This document shows positions 43,727 through 53,361 of a stretch of DNA of 62,460 bases, piece after piece. How positions within the stretch are numbered: position 1 is the first letter of the stretch; each line of letters starts with the position of its first letter. A program made the translations under genes and the position numbers. Source of the stretch: Acidobacteriota bacterium (GTDB taxonomy: Bacteria > Acidobacteriota > Terriglobia > Terriglobales > Acidobacteriaceae); NCBI GenBank assembly GCA_021779935.1, contig JAJXZT010000064.1, positions 1 through 62,460 on the forward strand. The letters are read 5' to 3'. The notes beneath the pieces were generated by a model. That model worked only from the letters and a program-made list of their open reading frames with translations, searched no databases and was not told the origin of the DNA.

Positions 43727-46111
43727 ATGCGGAGTAAAATTGTGCAACTCAGCCGAAGCGAAGTGGCGTTGGATGTTCCGGGATTAACGATGACGATGCA
43801 ATGGCGAAAAGTGTGGAAGCGGGGACTTATGTGTGCCGCGCTGATCCTGGTGCTGGCGGCGGGTTATCGGGTCCGGCATCACATCCGCCCATACATTGAG
43901 CACGTGGAGAACCTCGCCGCATCGTATTCGGCGAAAGCAACGACGCTGCCGGAAGCGACACTGCACCAAAACTATGAGGCCAAACTTCCGGGGAGCGGCG
44001 GATCCGGCGACGGCTGGGTGGTCCGCTCGGGAGTATTGCCCCAAGGAATAATATTGAATCCGGACGGAACCCTGCGCGGGATGCCGGAAGTTCCGGGCCA
44101 ATTCTATTTCAACGTGGCGGAGAAGGCGCCATCGGGCGAAACGGAATCGCTTGGGAAGGCGATGATGCTGCCGGTGAACGGCAGCGGTCTGGCGATTCTT
44201 ACGACTGACTCGAACCTGCCATGGGGACGTGTGGGACTGAAGTACGAGATTAAACTGACGGCGGGCGGAGGCTCGAAATATTCATGGTCGCTGGACGGAA
44301 ATCTGCCAGATGGACTGTCGCTCTTGAAGGACGGCACGATTGGTGGAACTCCGAAGCCTGGTGCGGGCGGTGATTACACGTTCACGGCGCGGGTGAGCAG
44401 CGATGGACAACAGGCAAGCCGGCAATTCTCGCTGCATATTTCTTCCACCGAACTGGATGAGTTCGGCGGCGTGATGGCAATGCCTTCGGCGCAGGGCGCT
44501 ACGGGATACTGGCACACGGAGAAGGTGGGTAACCGGTGGGTGCTGATGACGCCGGACGGCCATGCGTTCTGGATGATTGGAGTATGGGGACTTGATGGTG
44601 ACGTTCATCCAGGACCGCAAGGGAAAAGCTTCAACGATTACTGGGTAGCGAAGTACGGGACGGAAAAGCCGATGACAGCCTGGGCGCAGTCGAACCGGAG
44701 GCTGCAATCGTGGGGGTTCAATGCGCTGGGTCCGTGGACGTATCGCATGGCTCTGCCGACGAATCCAAAAGGAGGAGGATGGGGAGGCGAGCAGAAGATC
44801 AAATTTCCGTTTGTATGCCTGGGACCGAATGCGTCGATTACCGGACGTGAAGATGGAGTGTTCAAGAACCTCTATGCGGGCATGGACCAGAAGCTCTATC
44901 AACTAGGGATAGGGGAGCACTCGAATTTTCCAGATGTGTTTGATCCAGCCTGGGTGAGTAACACCAAGGCTGGATGGGAAAAAGACCAGGACCTGAAGAC
45001 AAAAGAGAAATCGGCGTACTACGTGGGCGCGTTTTCCGACGATACAGATTACACGATGGGATTCGGTCCGGGCCTCGACTTCGAGACGCAGCCGCTCGAC
45101 AAGTACAGTCCCCACCTGGGCTTTGTGGCGCTGGCGACGGCTCCGCAACAGACGGAGAATCCATACGCGAAGAACGGAGTGCCGTACAAGGACACAAAAG
45201 TTTACACGAAGTACGCGCTGCGGGATTTCCTCGAAAAGAAATACAAGACGATCGCGGCCTTGAACGCAGCCTGGGGGTCGGATTACACGACGTTTGATTC
45301 CGACGGCGGATGGCCGAACGGAAGCGGGTTGCTCGACGAAAACGGGCGGCCCTCTCATACATGGCTGGGACACTCGGATGCGGACCTTGGGCCGAAGACG
45401 AAGGCCAATCCCAACGTCGTAAAAGATCTGAACGAATTCCTGTACCTGATGGCGAAGCAGTTTTTCTCGGTGCAGAGAGATGGATTCCGAAGCGTTTCGC
45501 CGCATGGCCTGTTCCTGGGGCCAACGAACCTGGGTGGATGGTGGGCCCCGGCGCGGGCGCCGATTTATCGCGCAGCGCGCGAATATCTCGACGTGATCAG
45601 CATTTCGACGGACCTGAACCAGGCGACGCTGGACTTTGTAACAAGGAATACCGGCGACGTGCCACTGATGATCTGGCAGGGAATCATCGCAAACCAGGAT
45701 TCTGGCCTCTGGCGCGCCCAGAATGAGGAACCGGCGAACTGGAGACTGCCTACCCAGGAAGCCCGCGGCGCGAAATACCAGCATGACATGCAATTCCTGT
45801 TTGACAGCGTATCGTCAAAGACGGGCTCGCATCCCTTCCTGGGCATGCTGTGGTGGACGTGGCAGGACAGCCTGGCCGAGCAGAAAAACTGGGGACTGGT
45901 GTCCGTGATGGACAACGCCTATGACGGTGTGGAAGCGACCATGAATCACGGTTATGACGCATGGGGCTTCCCGATCGGCGGAGAAGAGCGAAACTACGGA
46001 AATTTTATGGGGCCAGCGAGAGCAACGAACTACTGGATCATGGACCAGTTGGCGGCCGAGGGAAGTCAGCAATCCGCGAAACAGGGCGGCATGGCAGCTG
46101 ATAAACATTGA
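43727..46111 (+). CDS. Membrane-anchored glycoside-hydrolase-like protein
   Basis: 794 aa if translated from 43727 (43643 and 43790 are alternatives). A membrane anchor lies near the start (WKRGLMCAALILVLAAGYRV). Two putative-Ig (He_PIG) modules follow: LPQGIILNPDGTLRGMPEVP and LPDGLSLLKDGTIGGTPKPG. The rest (from about 250) resembles a TIM-barrel agarase/glycosidase: FWMIGVWGLDGD, NRRLQSWGFNALGPWTYRMA, AYYVGAFSDDTDYTMGF, LEKKYKTIAALNAAWGSDY, FLGMLWWTWQDSLAEQ. Likely trims or degrades the polysaccharide made by this locus. The family is not certain. Confidence 0.65.
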   Translation: MRSKIVQLSRSEVALDVPGLTMTMQWRKVWKRGLMCAALILVLAAGYRVRHHIRPYIEHVENLAASYSAKATTLPEATLHQNYEAKLPGSGGSGDGWVVRSGVLPQGIILNPDGTLRGMPEVPGQFYFNVAEKAPSGETESLGKAMMLPVNGSGLAILTTDSNLPWGRVGLKYEIKLTAGGGSKYSWSLDGNLPDGLSLLKDGTIGGTPKPGAGGDYTFTARVSSDGQQASRQFSLHISSTELDEFGGVMAMPSAQGATGYWHTEKVGNRWVLMTPDGHAFWMIGVWGLDGDVHPGPQGKSFNDYWVAKYGTEKPMTAWAQSNRRLQSWGFNALGPWTYRMALPTNPKGGGWGGEQKIKFPFVCLGPNASITGREDGVFKNLYAGMDQKLYQLGIGEHSNFPDVFDPAWVSNTKAGWEKDQDLKTKEKSAYYVGAFSDDTDYTMGFGPGLDFETQPLDKYSPHLGFVALATAPQQTENPYAKNGVPYKDTKVYTKYALRDFLEKKYKTIAALNAAWGSDYTTFDSDGGWPNGSGLLDENGRPSHTWLGHSDADLGPKTKANPNVVKDLNEFLYLMAKQFFSVQRDGFRSVSPHGLFLGPTNLGGWWAPARAPIYRAAREYLDVISISTDLNQATLDFVTRNTGDVPLMIWQGIIANQDSGLWRAQNEEPANWRLPTQEARGAKYQHDMQFLFDSVSSKTGSHPFLGMLWWTWQDSLAEQKNWGLVSVMDNAYDGVEATMNHGYDAWGFPIGGEERNYGNFMGPARATNYWIMDQLAAEGSQQSAKQGGMAADKH

Positions 46112-46130
46112 CATCGGAGCACGGAGTTCG

Positions 46131-47066
46131 ATGGCCGACACGCCGAAATCCATAGGCATCATCGTTCCAACGAAGAACCGCATGGCGGACCTGGAAGCCG
46201 CCGTGAAGACTTTGCTCGCGCAGACTGTATTGCCAATAGAAATAATCATCGTCGACCAGAGTCCGGGAATGGAATCGGAGCGGGCGGTGAGGAAGCTCCA
46301 CGGCGAAGCGCCTGCGCATGTGCGCGAGCGTGTGGAGTTGAAGTACCTGCACGATACGGCGATTGCCGGTGCGGCGACGGCGCGGAACGCGGGGATTGAG
46401 ATCGCGACGTCGGACGTGCTGCTGTTCCTCGACGACGACGTGGAACTGGAAAAAGAGTTCGTCGAAAACATTCTGGCGGCCTACGCGGAACAACCCGATG
46501 CGGTGGGAGTATCGGGAGTGATCACCAACTACCGGCGCGCGCCGCTGCCGATGCACCTCTGGCACAAGATATTTTTCCGCGGACCGTTTTACGACGAGCG
46601 GCAGGATATCTACGTGAATGCCGGGCGCCTCGGAAATTCGCCGCCAATCCGGGTAAGCAAGTTTACCGGAGCGCTGATGAGTTTCCGGGCACGGGCGGTG
46701 CGGGAGCACAGGTTTGACGCGACTCTGAAGAGAGGGAGCGAGGGCGAAGACGTCGATTTGTGCCTGCGGATGGGGCGAGACGCCAAGCTGCTGATGACGC
46801 CCAGGGCGCGGTTAGTACACAAGATTTCGACCTCGGCACGGGCGAGAGAACACTGGATCGGAAGCGTGGCCCGAGGAAATAGCTACCTCTATTACAGGCA
46901 CTGGAATCATGGAATCCGGAATCGGCTGTTCTTCCAGTGGATGAAGTTTGGGATGGGATTGATCGCAGGGTACGCCTGCTTACGGCGTGGCTCGATCGAT
47001 CCATGGCGGGACTACCGGGCGGCAGTGGAGTACGGGAAGCGAGCCGCGCAAGGATTGTCCTACTAA
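46131..47066 (+). CDS. GT2-family glycosyltransferase
   Basis: 311 aa from ATG 46131. GT-A fold: start IGIIVPTKNRMADLEAAVKT, then PIEIIIVDQS, a GAATARNAGIEIATSDVLLF block and the metal-binding DDD in LFLDDDVELEKEF. The acceptor part contains SKFTGALMSFRARAVREHRF and GEDVDLCLRM. No membrane helix, so it acts in the cytosol on the lipid-linked chain. Converges on the flippase gene with seven bases between the stops. Confidence 0.93.
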   Translation: MADTPKSIGIIVPTKNRMADLEAAVKTLLAQTVLPIEIIIVDQSPGMESERAVRKLHGEAPAHVRERVELKYLHDTAIAGAATARNAGIEIATSDVLLFLDDDVELEKEFVENILAAYAEQPDAVGVSGVITNYRRAPLPMHLWHKIFFRGPFYDERQDIYVNAGRLGNSPPIRVSKFTGALMSFRARAVREHRFDATLKRGSEGEDVDLCLRMGRDAKLLMTPRARLVHKISTSARAREHWIGSVARGNSYLYYRHWNHGIRNRLFFQWMKFGMGLIAGYACLRRGSIDPWRDYRAAVEYGKRAAQGLSY

Positions 47067-47073
47067 CAACTCC

Positions 47074-48642
47074 TCAGGCGCGCGAGCCAAAGACGATTGA
47101 TGTCAACTTCTGCATTCCGGCCAGGAGGCGCCCTCGCTCCTCGCCCTTCATGGCGAATAGGTACGCCAGCGCTCCAAAGACAACCGACTGCCAGGCGACG
47201 GAGAGGAAGAGTCGCGGGAAACTGACGACAGTTTGCGTTGAGCGGAACAACCAGCACACGGCGAGGAAGATGGCAGCGGCGATGAATGGGCCGAGCATGG
47301 CTTCGCGGAGATATCGTCGCGGGCTAATGCCGGAAGCTCTTAGCGTGTACCAGGGCTGGACGAAGATCTGCACGACGAGCATTGGGATGGTGGTGCCGAG
47401 AGCGATGCCGATAAGTCCGTAGCGACGAGCGAGGATGACGCTGAGGATGAGATTGGCGAGACCTTCGGCAAGCGTCCACCAGCCGCGCGGCTGATGGCTG
47501 TGCTTGGCCATGAGAAGATCGACAGAAGGATGCTGCGCGAGAGTGATGCAGTATCCGACGATGAGGACGACGAGAAGCAGGTAGGATTCGGGATATCCGT
47601 GGCCCACCCAAAGCGTGATGATGTGCCTTCCGTTTACGAGCAGAATCAGTCCCACATAAAAGCTGAGGATCGAAGTGAGGCGCGTGGCATGGAGGAAATA
47701 GCTGCGCAGGTCCTCTTCGTTGCCCTTGCCCTGGAGTTCACTCATGACGCCGGAGAGGGGGCTGGCAAGCGAGAGAAGCAACTGGCGCATGAGCACCATG
47801 AGGCGTCCGGCGATGTTGAATGGCGTGATGAGCGCGATGGCGAGGACGCGGCCGATGACGATGTTATCGACGAAGAAGCGGAGGTGGTCGCCGATGTTGC
47901 CGAGGAAGGCGTAGACGCTGAAGGAGAGCAGCTCCTTGACGCGCGCGCGCTCGGCGAGCGAGGGACGTAATGAGACCTCGGGGTCGGAGCGGTGGACCAG
48001 GTAGAGATTGAGGAGGAAGGAAAGAACAGTAGCTCCGAAAGTGATAGCGCCAACGGCGATAACGCCGTAGTGGAGCCGAAGCACAAGAATGATGAGACCT
48101 GCACGAAGCAGCCCACTGAGGATGACCGTGAAATTGAAGAGGTCGAAACGGCGGCAGGCGCAGAGATAAGTTCCGAGGAACTGCGCGGGAAACGCAAACG
48201 CGACACCGGTGCCGAGCATGGCCACGAGCCAGCGGAAGATATGGCGAGAACTTCCTTCTACATTGAAGAAGCCGGGAAGAAATGCGACAGACACGACGGT
48301 GAGCAGGAATACAATCGCGGCGGTGGTGAGCGCGATGATGAAACCGGAAGCGAGCGTGGCATTGAGTTCGCGGCGCTGGTTGGCGCCTTTATAGACGGCG
48401 ACGAAGCGGAAGAGCGCGTTGCGAACACCGAAGTCGAGCAGGCCGTAGGAGTCGAGAAGGGTGGCGGCGAGCACCCACATGCCGTAATAGAGATCGCCAA
48501 GGCCGTGAATGAGGATGGGGGTGAGGATGAGAGAGATGGAGGCGCTGACGAAGAGCCCGACCCAGTTGGACAGGACGCTGCGCAAGGGTGATGCCTGTTC
48601 CTGAGCGCGCGCCGGATTTGCGGATGCGAGAGAGTCAGGCAT
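47074..48642 (-). CDS. Polysaccharide flippase (Wzx-like)
   Basis: 522 aa from ATG 48642 (just past the preceding GT stop). About 12-14 membrane helices, beginning SNWVGLFVSASISLILTPIL then GLGDLYYGMWVLAATLLDSY and FGVRNALFRFVAVYKGANQR. The Arg- and Gly-rich loops are typical of oligosaccharide exporters. It moves the lipid-linked repeat unit to the periplasm, ready for the Wzy-like polymerase. Last gene of the long minus-strand run. Confidence 0.9.
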   Translation of the reverse strand: MPDSLASANPARAQEQASPLRSVLSNWVGLFVSASISLILTPILIHGLGDLYYGMWVLAATLLDSYGLLDFGVRNALFRFVAVYKGANQRRELNATLASGFIIALTTAAIVFLLTVVSVAFLPGFFNVEGSSRHIFRWLVAMLGTGVAFAFPAQFLGTYLCACRRFDLFNFTVILSGLLRAGLIILVLRLHYGVIAVGAITFGATVLSFLLNLYLVHRSDPEVSLRPSLAERARVKELLSFSVYAFLGNIGDHLRFFVDNIVIGRVLAIALITPFNIAGRLMVLMRQLLLSLASPLSGVMSELQGKGNEEDLRSYFLHATRLTSILSFYVGLILLVNGRHIITLWVGHGYPESYLLLVVLIVGYCITLAQHPSVDLLMAKHSHQPRGWWTLAEGLANLILSVILARRYGLIGIALGTTIPMLVVQIFVQPWYTLRASGISPRRYLREAMLGPFIAAAIFLAVCWLFRSTQTVVSFPRLFLSVAWQSVVFGALAYLFAMKGEERGRLLAGMQKLTSIVFGSRA

Positions 48643-48655
48643 GAAGGTCAGTATT

Positions 48656-49771
48656 CTAAATGTGTTGCGCGCGAGACGGATATTGCGACTGCCGTTCGCG
48701 GACGGCAGCCTCGACGGTATCGTAAACGGTCTGAAAGAAAATTTCGCGCGAAAAACGGGCAGACATGTTTTTCGCATTCGCGGCGAGGCGAGCCGTATAT
48801 TCCGGATCGCGGAAGATGTGGTCGATTGCTTGGCGCAAGGCCTGGCTGTCGCCCGGGGGAACGAGGATTCCATTCACTCCATGATCGATGTAGTGCCGGA
48901 ACTCCTGAGGCGCAGCCACCACCAAGGGTTTGCCCAGAGAGAGAGCATTGGCAATTACAGTATGGCCGGAAGTGTGGATACATTCCGAGAATAGCGACAG
49001 AACAACCACCTTGGCTGCGGCCATGAGTTCGTCGAAGCGCTCGGGCGTCACCTTGGAGACGGAGATGTGAGGCGGCAGTTCCCCGCCTTCGCTGATTTTC
49101 CAGGGCGAACAGATGACCGCGGGATAGGGAGCGTCCATGATGGCACGCAACAAGGTGGGATAGTCGCGGCCTTCAAATCCGCCGGAGAAGAGATAGCCAC
49201 CGTCCTTGACTTCCGGGCGTGGCGTACGGAGATTGTCGTGGTAAATGACGAACTGAAAAAGGTCACGGCGGGTGCGCAGTTCGCGGGCAAAGCGCTCGGC
49301 TTCCTCCGGGCTGGCGTGGGCGAAGATGCGATAGATGGAGCGCGACTCAATCGACATCTGGATGCGCTTCAGGAAGATGGTGAGCTTTCCGGGTGAAGCC
49401 GCCCAGGGAAAGTCGATCATGACGTGAGGGACGCGACGGCGACGGGTACGGAGAAGAGACTGGAGAATCGCGAAGAGGTGGCCTGTGTGTTCGGAGCCGG
49501 TGACAACCGCATCGTAGCGCGGGCTGAGGCGAAAGAGTTGCCACGCCCAGCGAAGGCTGTCCAGAACACCAAAGTCAAAGGGAGCAATCTCCTTGTGGGC
49601 TTCGTACCAGCCGGGAAGCAAAGTGGTGCGCGCGGTCCAGGCTGGATGGAAGTTCTTGTTGTGCGTAGTGAGAATGCGGGGTAATGGGGCGGATGCTCCG
49701 GGAGGTGAGTCGGGCGCACCGGCGCTGACCTTGGCGCCACCTTCGATCGCGGAATGAGTATCTTCCGTCAT
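48656..49771 (-). CDS. Glycosyltransferase, GT-B fold
   Basis: 371 aa. C-terminal GT-B blocks: VSKVTPERFDELMAAAKVVV, SECIHTSGHTVIANALSLGK and AAPQEFRHYIDHGVNGILVP, which cover the acceptor-recognition and NDP-binding segments. N-terminal part has VVTGSEHTGHLFAIL. Family 1/4-type retaining enzyme. Overlaps the polymerase gene by ATGA and precedes the flippase by 13 bases. Confidence 0.88.
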   Translation of the reverse strand: MTEDTHSAIEGGAKVSAGAPDSPPGASAPLPRILTTHNKNFHPAWTARTTLLPGWYEAHKEIAPFDFGVLDSLRWAWQLFRLSPRYDAVVTGSEHTGHLFAILQSLLRTRRRRVPHVMIDFPWAASPGKLTIFLKRIQMSIESRSIYRIFAHASPEEAERFARELRTRRDLFQFVIYHDNLRTPRPEVKDGGYLFSGGFEGRDYPTLLRAIMDAPYPAVICSPWKISEGGELPPHISVSKVTPERFDELMAAAKVVVLSLFSECIHTSGHTVIANALSLGKPLVVAAPQEFRHYIDHGVNGILVPPGDSQALRQAIDHIFRDPEYTARLAANAKNMSARFSREIFFQTVYDTVEAAVRERQSQYPSRAQHI

Positions 49772-51045
49772 GCCACGGACACCGGTTCGACTTCAGGAAC
49801 ACTCTGCGGGAGATCAAGCTCCCGCTCGGCGAGGCTGGGCTCGGGCGGAGCTTCGCCTTCCGTGGCGGGGGGCTTGGGCTTGCGGATCAGGCCGGGCAGA
49901 CATGTAGAGAGGAAGATGGAGAACCAGAATATCTTGGAGTGGAGCGCGGAGATGAACATGATACAGACGAGAAATCCGGGTATTCCGTTGCGCAGGGCCG
50001 AGGCAACGGCATAGGTGAAAACATCGCCGGCTTTTTTCGCCGCACGCCGAGTTTTCTTGAGACTGCGAAAAGTTCCATAGAGCATGGCGAGGAATATGGA
50101 AAGACCAACGAAGCCGAGCTCGACAGCGATCTGAATGTAGGTGTTGTGAGGAACGTAGAAGTTCAGATCCTGACCGGGCGCATAGAGCTCAAGGTAATGA
50201 TGGAATTTGCCGATGCCGGCGCCGAGGACGGGATACTCGTCGATCACGCGTCCGGCGACGCGCCACATCTCAAGCCGCGAATCAGAGGATTCCTTGTCGC
50301 TGTAGTTGGGGTGAAGGAGACGGTCCAGCGGCGAAGCGGGCGAAATCAGCACGGCAAGCACAATGACGGCAGAAAGGCCAATAAAAGCCTTGCGATGAGT
50401 TGAGTCGCGCGCCTGGAGAACGAGAACCGCAATCATTCCCAGCAGACCGCCGCGAGACTGACCGATGAGAATGGCGCCAATGGTAAGCAGCAGGCAACTC
50501 ATACAGAAATAGCGCGGCAGTTTCCGCTTGAGATTGATGATGAAGTAAAGATTTAGCGGCAGGACGACAAGCGCGCCGGCAGTGAAGAAATTAGGATCGC
50601 CCACGACGTACCCGGCGCGGTAATCGATTCCATAACTGCCGATGTTTCCGGCCCACTCGCGGAGAAGATACGCGGCGCCAAAGCCGACGGCGCCGATGTA
50701 CGCCAGGCAGCAGTAATAAAGACGCTTTTGCGAGTCAATGGTGATCTGGCTGACGAAGAAGAAAAAGAATTGCGAGATGAGAATGGAGATCAGGCCCTGG
50801 AAGGCAAGGTCCTTCGCGGTGACAAGATAAGAAGACAGAACGAGGATGACGAAGGCGATAAACATTTTCGCCTGGAAGGTGCGAAGGAAGCGCGGTGTAC
50901 CCTTGCGCGTGGGGAAGTACCAGATGGCATAAAAGATGGCGCCGAAGCCAATCCATTTCTCGACGGTGAACGGACCAAGCTGACGACCGAAGTGAGGATC
51001 GGCCACGAGTGCCATCGAGAAGATGAGGATATAGACGATTATCAT
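49768..51045 (-). CDS. O-antigen polymerase/ligase-like (Wzy) membrane protein
   Basis: 425 aa, about 10-12 helices. The Wzy_C region has IGQSRGGLLGMIAVL and later VPHNTYIQIAVELGFVGLSI, which is the hallmark of O-antigen ligases and polymerases. The large periplasmic loop carries DRLLHPNYSDKESSDSRLEM (about 240-260). Polymerises repeat units after flipping. The C-terminus is cytosolic and Pro/Glu-rich. Upstream gap of 63 bases to the GT gene. Confidence 0.9.
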   Translation of the reverse strand: MIIVYILIFSMALVADPHFGRQLGPFTVEKWIGFGAIFYAIWYFPTRKGTPRFLRTFQAKMFIAFVILVLSSYLVTAKDLAFQGLISILISQFFFFFVSQITIDSQKRLYYCCLAYIGAVGFGAAYLLREWAGNIGSYGIDYRAGYVVGDPNFFTAGALVVLPLNLYFIINLKRKLPRYFCMSCLLLTIGAILIGQSRGGLLGMIAVLVLQARDSTHRKAFIGLSAVIVLAVLISPASPLDRLLHPNYSDKESSDSRLEMWRVAGRVIDEYPVLGAGIGKFHHYLELYAPGQDLNFYVPHNTYIQIAVELGFVGLSIFLAMLYGTFRSLKKTRRAAKKAGDVFTYAVASALRNGIPGFLVCIMFISALHSKIFWFSIFLSTCLPGLIRKPKPPATEGEAPPEPSLAERELDLPQSVPEVEPVSVA

Positions 51046-51108
51046 CTGTCCGCGCCAGTACGGTCCTCTCTAATTTCACCGCAAACAAAATACAAATCCT
51101 AACGACAC

Positions 51109-52347
51109 CTAAGAAACGGCCTGGTGCCGCCGCGAGTCAACAGAATTTCCATTGCCGGATGGGACGAACTCCAAAAGGCAGCGATGCAGCGACCTTCGGA
51201 GCGCCTGAATACTGTATTCCTGCGCGGCTCGAGCACGGGCCGCTTTGCCCATCGACTCCCGACGCCCGGGGCTGGCCAGAAGAGCGGCCGTAACGCGAGC
51301 GAACTCCACGGGAGCATCGGTGATTTCAATGTCGGCGCCATTCACGAAGTTAAGCCCCTCGGCGCCAATGGACGTGGAGACAACGGGCCGCTCCATGGCG
51401 GCTGCCTCCATGATTTTAAGACGAGTGCCGCTGCCAATGCGAAGCGGAACGATGGAGACAGCGGCGGCGGAGATCTGTGTGCGCATGTCCGCGACTTCGC
51501 CGGTAAAGACGACATCGGGCGCCTGGAGTTCACGCTGGAAGTCCGGCGGAAGGGCACGGCCCGCGACGACGAGACGGACACCGGGAGACAGTTTGCGCAG
51601 CTCCGGAAGAATTTCAGCGACGAAGTAACGCACGGCATCGCGATTGGGCAACCAGTCCATGGCGCCGACGTAAAGAACCGTGTGCCCGTCATTTGTCGCA
51701 ACGGGTGAATAAGAATCTACGTCGATGACGTTGGGAACGACGGCAAAACCGGCAGCGGGGCAGAGGCCGCGAAGCAGGTCGAGATCGCGCTGGGAACAGG
51801 CGAGCACGGCGCGGACACGGCGGCAAGCGTCGATCTCCCAGGCGCGTACGTTGCGAGCCTCGAAGGCGATATAGGCGCGCTTGAGCGGATTGGACTCGAA
51901 GCGGGCGTAGCGCTGCATGATCTCAAACGTGAGATCGTGCTTGTTCAGCAGGACGGGGAGACGGCACTCGCGCGGAAGATTGCCGAGCATGTAGACGTCG
52001 TCGCAGAAGATGGCGTCATACGCGTGCGCGGCGAGTTCACTGCGCAAGGCTCGCTGCATGGCGGCGCTTCGGAACTTGAGTACGCCGTAAGGGCGAGCGC
52101 GCAAGGCCGAGACGAGACGCGTCACGAGGGAGCGGACCGGTCCGGGCGAAGGAAGCGGTACGGGGATGACGCTTGGGCAGTATGGCGCGGCAAGCGAGAG
52201 ATGTTGGCGATCGGCGTCCGAGACGAAGGCGACGAGGGTGACGTTGTGGCCCTCCTGGGCGAGTGCGCGCACCAAGCTGCTGTTGCGCATGCGATTCCCG
52301 TTGCTTGCGGGAAACGGGAAGGCGAGAGATGTGAACAGTATGCGCAT
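51109..52347 (-). CDS. Glycosyltransferase, GT4-like
   Basis: 412 aa. GT-B fold with MRILFTSLAFPFPASNGNRM at the N-terminus; the C-terminal half has VLYVGAMDWLPNRDAVRYFV, PGVRLVVAGRALPPDFQREL, FTGEVADMRTQISAAAVSIV and GTRLKIMEAAAMERPVVSTS. Adds a sugar using an activated donor on the cytoplasmic face. 21 bases after the DUF362 gene. Confidence 0.92.
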   Translation of the reverse strand: MRILFTSLAFPFPASNGNRMRNSSLVRALAQEGHNVTLVAFVSDADRQHLSLAAPYCPSVIPVPLPSPGPVRSLVTRLVSALRARPYGVLKFRSAAMQRALRSELAAHAYDAIFCDDVYMLGNLPRECRLPVLLNKHDLTFEIMQRYARFESNPLKRAYIAFEARNVRAWEIDACRRVRAVLACSQRDLDLLRGLCPAAGFAVVPNVIDVDSYSPVATNDGHTVLYVGAMDWLPNRDAVRYFVAEILPELRKLSPGVRLVVAGRALPPDFQRELQAPDVVFTGEVADMRTQISAAAVSIVPLRIGSGTRLKIMEAAAMERPVVSTSIGAEGLNFVNGADIEITDAPVEFARVTAALLASPGRRESMGKAARARAAQEYSIQALRRSLHRCLLEFVPSGNGNSVDSRRHQAVS

Positions 52348-52368
52348 GGCCGGGCGAACAGCGTGGCG

Positions 52369-53361
52369 CTAGTCGCGACCCTCCACGATTCCAATGCGCC
52401 GGGCAACCTGCACGGCGGCGCGGATGGGATAGAAAACGTAATTCTTCTCCAGCATGTACTTCACGAACCAGCGGTAACGGCTCATGTAATCCATGGCGGC
52501 GATGGCCTTATCGAGGATGGCTGGCTTGAACTGGGTGCGATGCTTCTCCCAATCACCATCGACGGTGATGCGCTCGGCTTCCCAGTTGCCAAGGCCGAGC
52601 TGTGCTGTCAACTGGACGTGGCGGCAGAGTTCCGGATTGAGGCCGACGAGACGCATGGCGGTGGTGTCAACGGCGACAGAGTCGCGACCGGCGAGCAAGA
52701 GGTCAATGCGGCGCGGCTTGCCATTGGCAGGGCCACGGCCTTCCATGCCGATGATGCCATCCATGATGGAGATGCAGGGCTTGAAGATGCCGTGCATGGA
52801 GGCGAGCATGGGATCGAGGTAGCGATGATAAAGGATGCGGTCGTATTGCGGCAGACATCCCCACTGGTTCTTGATGGAGCCGGTGAAATAGGTGAGAGCG
52901 TGCGTTTTGAGCACGGGAAGAGTGATGAAGGCATGGCCCTGCATCATGATGTCCGGCAGCTTGACCTGATGAGCGGGGGCGACGTCGACGGCGGTCTGCG
53001 GAGACTCGCTGAGGTTCATCAGTTCGACACCAAGGCGCTTGGCGATGGGAAGGTAACCGGATTCCTCGAAGGCCTGCCACGCGGTCTGGCGAAGACCGTC
53101 AGACTCGACGAGATAGATCTTGCGAGTGCGCGTGAGCAGAACTTCGCAGACTGCTTCCGCGATGCGCGGGTCCGTGTTGGACATTTCGCACTTGCCGGGT
53201 ACGGCGGTGCAGAGGTTTGGCTTGATGACGACGGTGGAGTCGGGCGCGACAAGGCTCTTCCAGTCACAGAACTCCATGCATTCGGCGACGACGCTGCGGA
53301 GCGTATTGTCGGAAACGCCGCGAAGAATTACACGGCTGACGTTGTTTTCAGATTGCTGCAC
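52369..53361 (-). CDS. DUF362 protein
   Basis: 330 aa. Contains DUF362 landmarks: STVVIKPNLCTAVPGKCEMS, IYLVESDGLRQTAWQAFEES, FITLPVLKTHALTYFTGSIK and KNQWGCLP. No ferredoxin domain follows, unlike many family members. The role of DUF362 proteins is unknown; some are linked to polysaccharide or envelope loci. Its start lies 34 bases inside the methyltransferase gene, so translation is coupled. Confidence 0.9.
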   Translation of the reverse strand: MQQSENNVSRVILRGVSDNTLRSVVAECMEFCDWKSLVAPDSTVVIKPNLCTAVPGKCEMSNTDPRIAEAVCEVLLTRTRKIYLVESDGLRQTAWQAFEESGYLPIAKRLGVELMNLSESPQTAVDVAPAHQVKLPDIMMQGHAFITLPVLKTHALTYFTGSIKNQWGCLPQYDRILYHRYLDPMLASMHGIFKPCISIMDGIIGMEGRGPANGKPRRIDLLLAGRDSVAVDTTAMRLVGLNPELCRHVQLTAQLGLGNWEAERITVDGDWEKHRTQFKPAILDKAIAAMDYMSRYRWFVKYMLEKNYVFYPIRAAVQVARRIGIVEGRD

